In this document: in pieces, positions 35,856 to 43,803 of the stretch
How positions within the stretch are numbered: position 1 is the stretch's first letter
How the letters are laid out: each line of letters starts with the position of its first letter
Source: Saccoglossus kowalevskii
Taxonomy: Eukaryota > Hemichordata > Enteropneusta > Harrimaniidae
Direction of reading: 5' to 3'
DNA: 43,803 nucleotides
NCBI RefSeq assembly: GCF_000003605.2
Contig: NW_003153570.1
Location: 1-43,803 of the forward strand
Program-made: the position numbers and the translations under genes
Notes under the pieces: generated by a model
Told to the model about the DNA's origin: nothing
The model's input: only the letters and a program-made list of their open reading frames with translations
Databases searched by the model: none

Positions 35856-38800
35856 TGAATTGACAATTGGCCATGACTTAGGGAGACAAATCTTTATGTA
35901 CCCCTCAGCTACAGTTAATAATTTGAGAGATAAAACAATTATTAAGTGTAAACTTTGAAGTATATGAAGATTTGTCTCCCTGATGTGACAATTGGCCATG
36001 ACTTAGGGGGACAAATCTTTATGTACCCCTCAGCTACAGTTATGAATTTGAGAAATAAAACAATTAATAAGTGCAAACTTTGAAGTATATAAAGATTTGT
36101 CTCCCTGATGTGATAATTGGTCATGACTTAGGGAGACAAATCTTTATGTACCCCTCAGCTGCTGTTAATAATTTGAGAAATAAAACAATTATTAAGTGTA
36201 AACTTTGAAGTATATAAAGATTTGTCTCCCTGATGTGATAATTGGTCATGACTTAGGGGGACAAATCTTTATGTACCCCTCAGCTACAGTTATGAATTTT
36301 AGAGATAAAACAATTATTAAGTGTAAACTTTGGAGTATATAAAGATTTGTCTTCCTGAAGTGACAATTGGTCATGACTTAGGGGGACAAATCTTTATGTA
36401 CCCCTCAGCTGCTGTTAATAATTTGAGAAATAAAACAATTATTATGTGTAAACTTTAAAATATTTAAAGATTAGTCTCCCTGATGTGACAATTGGCCATG
36501 ACTTAGGGGGACAAATCTTTATGCACCCCTCAGCTGCTGTTAATAATTTGAGAAATAAAACAATTATTAAGTGTAAACTTTGGAGTATATAAAGATTAGT
36601 CTCCCTGATGTGACAATTGGCCATGACTTAGGGGGACAAATCTTTATGCACCCTTCAGCTGCTGTTAATAATTTGAGAAATAAAACAATTATTAAGTGTA
36701 AACTTTGAAGTATATAAAGATTTGTCTTCCTGATGTGACAATTGGCCATGACTTAGGGAGACAAATCTTTATGTACCCCTCAGCTACAGTTAATAATTTG
36801 AGAGATAAAACAATTATTAAGTGTAAACTTTGAAGTATATGAAGATTTGTCTCCCTGATGTGACAATTGGCCATGACTTAGGGGGACAAATCTTTATGCA
36901 CCCCTCAGCTGCTGTTAATAATTTGAGAAATAAAACAATTATTAAGTGTAAACTTTGAAGTATATAAAGATTTGTCTCCCTGATGTGATAATTGGTCATG
37001 ACTTAGGGAGACAAATCTTTATGTACCCCTCAGCTGCTGTTAATAATTTGAGAAATAAAACAATTATTAAGTGTAAACTTTGAAGTATATAAAGATTTAT
37101 CTTCCTGATGTGACAATTGGCCATGACTTAGGGGGACAAATCTTTATGTACCCCTCAGCTGCTGTTAATAATTTGAGAAATAAAACAATTATTAAGTGTA
37201 AACTTTGGAGTATATAAAGATTTGTCTTCCTGAAATGACAATTGGTCATGACTTAGGGGGACAAATCTTTATGTACCCCTCAGCTGCTGTTAATAATTTG
37301 AGAAATAAAACAATTATTATGTGTAAACTTTAAAATATTTAAAGATTAGTCTCCCTGATGTGACAATTGGCCATGACTTAGGGGGACAAATCTTTATGCA
37401 CCCCTCAGCTGCTGTTAATAATTTGAGAAATAAAACAATTATTAAGTGTAAACTTTGGAGTATATAAAGATTTGTCTTCCTGATGTGACAATTGGCCATG
37501 ACTTAGGGAGACAAATCTGTATGTACCCCTCAGCTGCAGTTAACAATTAGAGAAATAAAACAATTATTAAGTGTAAACTTTGGAGTATATAAAGATTTGT
37601 CTTCCTGATGTGACAATTGGCCATGACTTAGGGAGACAAATCTTTATGTACCCCTCAGCTACAGTTATGAATTTGAGAGATAAAACAATTATTAAGTGTA
37701 AACTTTGGAGTATATAAAGATTTGTTTCCCCGATGTGACAATTGGCCATGACTTAGGGAGACAAATCTTTATGTACCCCTCAGCTACAGTTAATATTTTG
37801 AGAAATAAAACAATTATTAAGTGTAAACTTTGGAGTATATGAATATTTGTCTCCCTGATGTGACAATTGGCCATGACTTAGGGGGACAAATCTTTATGTA
37901 CCCCTCAGCTGCTGTTAATAATTTGAGAAATAAAACAATTATTATGTGTAAACTTTAAAATATTTAAAGATTACTAATAGTCTCCCTGATGTGACAATTG
38001 GCCATGACTTAGGGGGACAAATCTTTATGCACCCCTCAGCTGCTGTTAATAATTTGAGAAATAAAACAATTATTAAGCGTAAACTTTGAAGTATATGAAG
38101 ATTTGTCTCCCTGATGTGACAATTGGTCATGACTTAGGGGGACAAATCTTTATGTGCCCCTCAGCTGCTGTTAATAATTTGAGAAATAAAACAATTATTA
38201 TGTGTATACTTTAAAATATTTAAAGATTAGTCTCCCTGATGTGACAATTGGCCATGACTTAGGGGGACAAATCTTTATGCACCCCTCAGCTGCTGTTAAT
38301 AATTTGAGAAATAAAACAATTATTAAGTGTAAACTTTGGAGTATATAAAGATTAGTCTCCCTGATGTGACAATTGGCCATGACTTAGGGGGACAAATCTT
38401 TATGCACCCTTCAGCTGCTGTTAATAATTTGAGAAATAAAACAATTATTAAGTGTAAACTTTGAAGTATATAAAGATTTGTCTTCCTGATGTGACAATTG
38501 GCCATGACTTAGGGAGACAAATCTTAATGTACCCCTCAGCTGCAGTTAACAATTTGAGAAATAAAACAATTAATAAGTGTAAACTTTGGAGTATATAAAG
38601 ATTTGTCTTCCTGATGTGACAATTGGCCATGACTTAGGGAGACAAATCTTTATGTACCCCTCAGCTACAGTTATGAATTTGAGAGATAAAACAATTATTA
38701 AGTGTAAACTTTGGAGTATATAAAGATTTGTTTCCCCGATGTGACAATTGGCCATGACTTAGGGAGACAAATCTTTATGTACCCCTCAGCTACAGTTAAT

Positions 38801-41800
38801 ATTTTGAGAAATAAAACAATTATTAAGTGTAAACATTGGAGTATATAAAGATTTGTCTTCCTGAAGTGACAATTGGCCATGACTTAGGGGGACAAATCTT
38901 TATGTACCCCTCAGCTGCTGTTAATAATTTGAGAAATAAAACAATTATTAAGTGTAAACTTTGAAGTATATAAAGATTTGTCTCCCTGATGTGATAATTG
39001 GTCATGACTTAGGGAGACAAATCTTTATGTACCCCTCAGCTGCTGTTAATAATTTGAGAAATAAAACAATTATTAAGTGTAAACTTTGAAGTATATAAAG
39101 ATTTGTCTCCCCAATGTGACAATTGGCCATGTCTTAGGGAGACAAATCTTTATGTACCGCTCAGCTGCTGTTAATAATTTGAGAAATAAAACAATTATTA
39201 TGTGTAAACTTTAAAATATTTAAAGATTAGTCTCCCTGATGTGACAATTGGCCATGACTTAGGGGGACAAATCTTTATGCACCCCTCAGCTGCTGTTAAT
39301 AATTTGAGAAATAAAACAATTAATAAGTGCAAACTTTGAAGTATATAAAGATTTGTCTCCCTGAAGTGATAATTGGTCATGACTTAGGGAGACAAATCTT
39401 TATGTACCCCTCAGCTGCTGTTAATAATTTGAGAAATAAAACAATTATTAAGTGTAAACTTTGAAGTATATAAAGATTTGTCTCCCTGATGTGATAATTG
39501 GTCATGACTTAGGGGGACAAATCTTTATGTACCCCTCAGCTACAGTTAATAATTTGAGAGATAAAACAATTATTAAGTGTAAACTTTGGAGTATATAAAG
39601 ATTTGTCTCCCCGATGTGACAATTGGCCATGTCTTAGGGAGACAAATCTTTATGTACCGCTCAGCTGCTGTTAATAATTTGAGAAATAAAACAATTATTA
39701 TGTGTAAACTTTAAAATATTTAAAGATTAGTCTCCCTGATGTGACAATTGGTCATGACTTAGGGGGACAAATCTTTATGTACCCCTCAGCTACAGTTAAT
39801 AATTTGAGAGATAAAACAATTATTAAGTGTAAACTTTGGAGTATATAAAGATTTGTCTCCCCGATGTGACAATTGGCCATGTCTTAGGGAGACAAATCTT
39901 TATGTACCGCTCAGCTGCTGTTAATAATTTGAGAAATAAAACAATTATTATGTGTAAACTTTAAAATATTTAAAGATTAGTCTCCCTGATGTGACAATTG
40001 GCCATGACTTAGGGGGACAAATCTTTATGCACCCCTCAGCTGCTGTTAATAATTTGAGAAATAAAACAATTATTAAGTGTAAACTTTGAAGTATATAAAG
40101 ATTTGTCTCCCTGATGTGATAATTGGTCATGACTTAGGGAGACAAATCTTTATGTACCCCTCAGCTGCTGTTAATAATTTGAGAAATAAAACAATTATTA
40201 TGTGTAAACTTTAAAATATTTAAAGATTAGTCTCCCTGATGTGACAATTGGCCATGACTTAGGGGGACAAATCTTTATGCACCCTCAGCTGCTGTTAATA
40301 ATTTGAGAAATAAAACAATTATTAAGTGTAAACTTTGAAGTATATAAAGATTTGTCTTCCTGATGTGACAATTGGCCATGACTTAGGGAGACAAATCTTT
40401 ATGTGCCCCTCAGCTGCTGTTAATAATTTGAGAAATAAAACAATTATTATGTGTAAACTTTAAAATATTTAAAGATTAGTCTTCCTGATGTGACAATTGG
40501 CCATGACTTAGGGAGACAAATCTTTATGTACCCCTCAGCTACAGTTATGAATTTGAGAAATAAAACAATTATTAAGTGTAAACTTTGGAGTATATAAAGA
40601 TTTGTCTTCCTGATGTGACAATTGGCCATGACTTAGGGAGACAAATCTTTATGTACCCCTCAGCTACAGTTATGAATTTGAGAGATAAAACAATTATTAA
40701 GTGTAAACTTTAGAATATATAAAGATTTGTCTTCCTGATGTGACAATTGGCCATGACTTAGGGAGACAAATCTTTATGTACCCCTCAGCTACAGTTAATA
40801 TTTTGAGAAATAAAACAATTATTAAGTGTAAACTTTGGAGTATATAAAGATTTGTCTTCCTGATGTGACAATTGGCCATGACTTAGGGAGACAAATCTTT
40901 ATGTACCCCTCAGCTGCAGTTATGAATTTGAGAAATAAAACAATTATTAAGTGTAAACTTTAAAATATTTAAAGATTTGTCTTCCTGATGTGACAATTGG
41001 CCATGACTTAGGGAGACAAATCTTTATGTACCCCTCAGCTACAGTTAATATTTTGAGAAATAAAACAATTATTAAGTGTAAACTTTGGAATATATAAAGA
41101 TTAGTTTCCCTGATGTGACAATTGGCCATGACTTAGGGAGACAAATCTTTATGTACCCCTCAGCTACAGTAGATATTTTGAGAAATAAAACAATTATTAA
41201 GTGTAAACTTTAAAATATTTAAAGATTTGTCTTCCTGATGTGACAATTGGCCATGACTTAGGGGGACAAATCTTAATGTACCCCTCAGCTGCAGTTAACA
41301 ATTTGAGAAATAAAACAATTAATAAGTGTAAACTTTGGAGTATATAAAGATTTGTCTTCCTGATGTGACAATTGGCCATGACTTAGGGAGACAAATCTTT
41401 ATGTACCCCTCAGCTACAGTTATGAATTTGAGAGATAAAACAATTATTAAGTGTAAACTTTGGAGTATATAAAGATTTGTTTCCCCGATGTGACAATTGG
41501 CCATGACTTAGGGAGACAAATCTTTATGTACCCTTCAGCTACAGTTAATATTTTGAGAAATAAAACAATTATTAAGTGTAAACATTGCAGTATATAAAGA
41601 TTTGTCTTCCTGAAGTGACAATTGGCCATGACTTAGGGAGACAAATCTTTATGTACCCCTCAGCTGCTGTTAATAATTTGAGAAATAAAACAATTATTAA
41701 GTGTAAACTTTAAAATATTTAAAGATTAGTCTCCCTGATGTGACAATTGGCCATGACTTAGGGGGACAAATCTTTATGCACCCCTCAGCTGCTGTTAATA

Positions 41801-43803
41801 ATTTGAGAAATAAAATAAATGATTAAGTGTAAACCTTGAAGTATATAAAGATTTGTCTCCCTGATGTGATAATTGGTCATGACTTAGGGAGACAAATCTT
41901 TATGTACCCCTCAGCTACAGTTAATATTTTGAGAAATAAAACAATTATTAAGTGTAAACTTTGGAGTATATAAAGATTTGTCTTCCTGAAGTGACAATTG
42001 GTCATGACTTAGGGGGACAAATCTTTATGTACCCCTCAGCTGCTGTTAATAATTTGAGAAATAAAACAATTATTATGTGTAAACTTTAAAATATTTAAAG
42101 ATTAGTCTCCCTGATGTGACAATTGGCCATGACTTAGGGAGACAAATCTTTATGCACCCCTCAGCTGCTGTTAATAATTTGAGAAATAAAATAAATGATT
42201 AAGTGTAAACCTTGAAGTATATAAAGATTTGTCTCCCTGATGTGATAATTGGTCATGACTTAGGGAGACAAATCTTTATGTACCCCTCAGCTACAGTTAA
42301 TATTTTGAGAAATAAAACAAATTATTAAGTGTAAACTTTGGAGTATATAAAGATTTGTCTTCTGAAGTGACAATTGGTCATGACTTAGGGGGACAAATCT
42401 TTATGTACCCCTCAGCTGCTGTTAATAATTTGAGAAATAAAACAATTATTATGTGTAAACTTTAAAATATTTAAAGATTAGTCTCCCTGATGTGACAATT
42501 GGCCATGACTTAGGGGGACAAATCTTTATGCACCCCTCAGCTGCTGTTAATAATTTGAGAAATAAAACAATTATTAAGTGTAAACTTTGAAGTATATGAA
42601 GATTTGTCTCCCTGATGTGACAATTTGCCATGACTTAGGGAGACAAATCTTTATGTACCCCTCAGCTGCTGTTAATAATTTGAGAAATAAAACAATTATT
42701 ATGTGTAAACTTTAAAATATTTAAAGATTAGTCTCCCTGATGTGACAATTGGCCATGACTTAGGGGGACAAATCTTTATGCACCCCTCAGCTGCTGTTAA
42801 TAATTTGAGAAATAAAATAAATTATTAAGTGTAAACCTTGAAGTATATAAAGATTTGTCTCCCTGATGTGATAATTGGTCATGCCTTAGGGAGACAAATC
42901 TTTATGTACCCCTCAGCTACAGTTAATATTTTGAGAAATAAAACAATTATTAAGTGTAAACTTTGGAGTATATAAAGATTTGTCTTCCTGATGTGACAAT
43001 TGGCCATGACTTAGGGAGACAAATCTTTATGTACCCCTCAGCTACAGTTATGAATTTGAGAGATAAAACAATTATTAAGTGTAAACTTTAAAATATTTAA
43101 AGATTTGTCTTCCTGAATTGACAATTGGCCATGACTTAGGGAGACAAATCTTTATGTACCCCTCAGCTACAGTTAATATTTTGAGAAATAAAACAATTAC
43201 TAAGTGTAAACTTTGGAGTATATAAAGATTTGTCTTCCTGATGTGACAATTGGCCATGACTTAGGGAGACAAATCTTTATGTACCCCTCAGCTACAGTTA
43301 TGAATTTGAGAGATAAAACAATTATTAAGTGTAAACTTTAAAATATTTAAAGATTTGTCTTCCTGATGTGACAATTGGCCATGACTTAGGGAGACAAATC
43401 TTTATGTACCCCTCAGCTACAGTTATGAATTTTAGAGATAAAACAATTATTAAGTGTAAACTTTGGAGTATATAAAGATTTGTTTCCCCGATGTGACAAT
43501 TGGCCATGACTTAGGGAGACAAATCTTTATGTACCCCTCAGCTACAGTTGATATTTTGAGAAATAAAACAATTATTATGTGTAAACTTTAAAATATTTAA
43601 AGATTTGTCTTCCTGATGTGACAATTGGCCATGACTTAGGGAGACAAATCTTAATGTACCCCTCAGCTGCAGTTAACAATTTGAGAAATAAAACAATTAA
43701 TAAGTGTAAACTTTGGAGTATATAAAGATTTGTCTTCCTGATGTGATAATTGGTCATGACTTAGGGAGACAAATCTTTATGTACCCCTCAGCTGCTGTTA
43801 ATA

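Larger units (their letters stand above)
1454..43803 (+). repeat. 125-bp tandem satellite array, main segment (~339 monomers)
   Basis: Head-to-tail monomers with a modal period of 125 bp run without interruption to the window end, all in the plus orientation. A typical monomer reads CTCAGCTGCTG, a TTAATAATTTGAGAAATAAA stretch, ACAATTATTAAGTGTAAAC, a TTGAAGTATATAAAG-type module, then the palindrome containing TGACAATTGGCCATGAC, ending CTTTATGTACCC. Variants cluster in about six short modules and recombine freely. Lengths deviate by small indels only. I found no other insertion, no inversion and no unique sequence. Composition is about 31% GC in the copy counted. I cannot match the monomer to a named satellite family. 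Plausible locations are centromeric, pericentromeric or other heterochromatin, but nothing in the sequence decides this. Confidence 0.98.

Noticed and set aside
294-43757. About 120 minus-strand open frames of ~60 codons with nearly the same peptide (MTNYHIRETN or MANCHIRKTN starts)
   Set aside because: Each is the same stretch of satellite read once per monomer. The frame rotates because 125 is not a multiple of three, adjacent copies overlap in different frames, and variants follow the DNA modules rather than codon positions. Not genes.
1-43803. CRISPR array
   Set aside because: There is no alternation of short identical repeats with unique spacers; the whole 125-bp unit repeats, and the context is eukaryotic.
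1-43803. CENP-B-box-like centromere motif
   Set aside because: I saw no match to the TTCGNNNNANNCGGG core in the monomer variants read, so no centromere assignment is made from motifs.
1-43803. tRNA, 5S rRNA or other structured RNA gene as source of the satellite
   Set aside because: No A-box/B-box pair, cloverleaf or rRNA-like conserved stretch is visible in the monomer or the insert.

Overview
The window is almost entirely one head-to-tail tandem satellite DNA, with a single transposable-element insertion near the left end. I see no protein-coding gene, rRNA or tRNA. The monomer is 125 bp (about 31% GC in the copy I counted, 381-505). About 343 copies fill 1-561 and 1454-43803, all in the same orientation. 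Neither window edge reaches unique flanking DNA, so the array continues on both sides.

Organism: a eukaryote, most likely a bivalve mollusc. The array itself is not diagnostic. The hint is the ~0.89 kb insert at about 562-1453, which has the layout of the non-autonomous pearl/DTE-type (Helitron-related, HINE-like) elements of oysters, clams and mussels: a left end, a central array of ~157-bp repeats, a GACGACGG-type microsatellite, and a right end carrying a GC-rich hairpin. This assignment rests on remembered architecture, not on a database match.

Layout: 1-561, about 4.5 satellite monomers; 562-1453, the insert; 1454-43803, about 339 further monomers. Each monomer carries an imperfect palindrome of up to 18 bp per arm around a ~23-nt loop, a TATATAAAG-like motif and an AATAAA hexamer. 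Variation is concentrated in a few short modules (GCTGCTGTTAATAATT / GCTACAGTTATGAATT / GCTACAGTTAATATTT / GCTGCAGTTAACAATT; TTAAAATATTTAAAG / TTGAAGTATATAAAG / TTGGAGTATATAAAG; and others) that occur in many combinations, so monomers are mosaics. Runs of monomers recur as long-range duplications (offsets of 4750, 3000, 2628/2753, ~8259 and ~20629 bp) that share private indels. Local dimeric (250-bp) higher-order structure is visible. This is what repeated unequal exchange or amplification of multi-monomer blocks would leave.

The many ~60-codon open frames on the minus strand are by-products of the repeat: the same peptide recurs once per monomer in rotating frames, because 125 is not a multiple of three. 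Three short zones (about 1920-2110, 18720-18930 and 26960-27110) have dense single-base homopolymer indels and look like unpolished consensus rather than biology.
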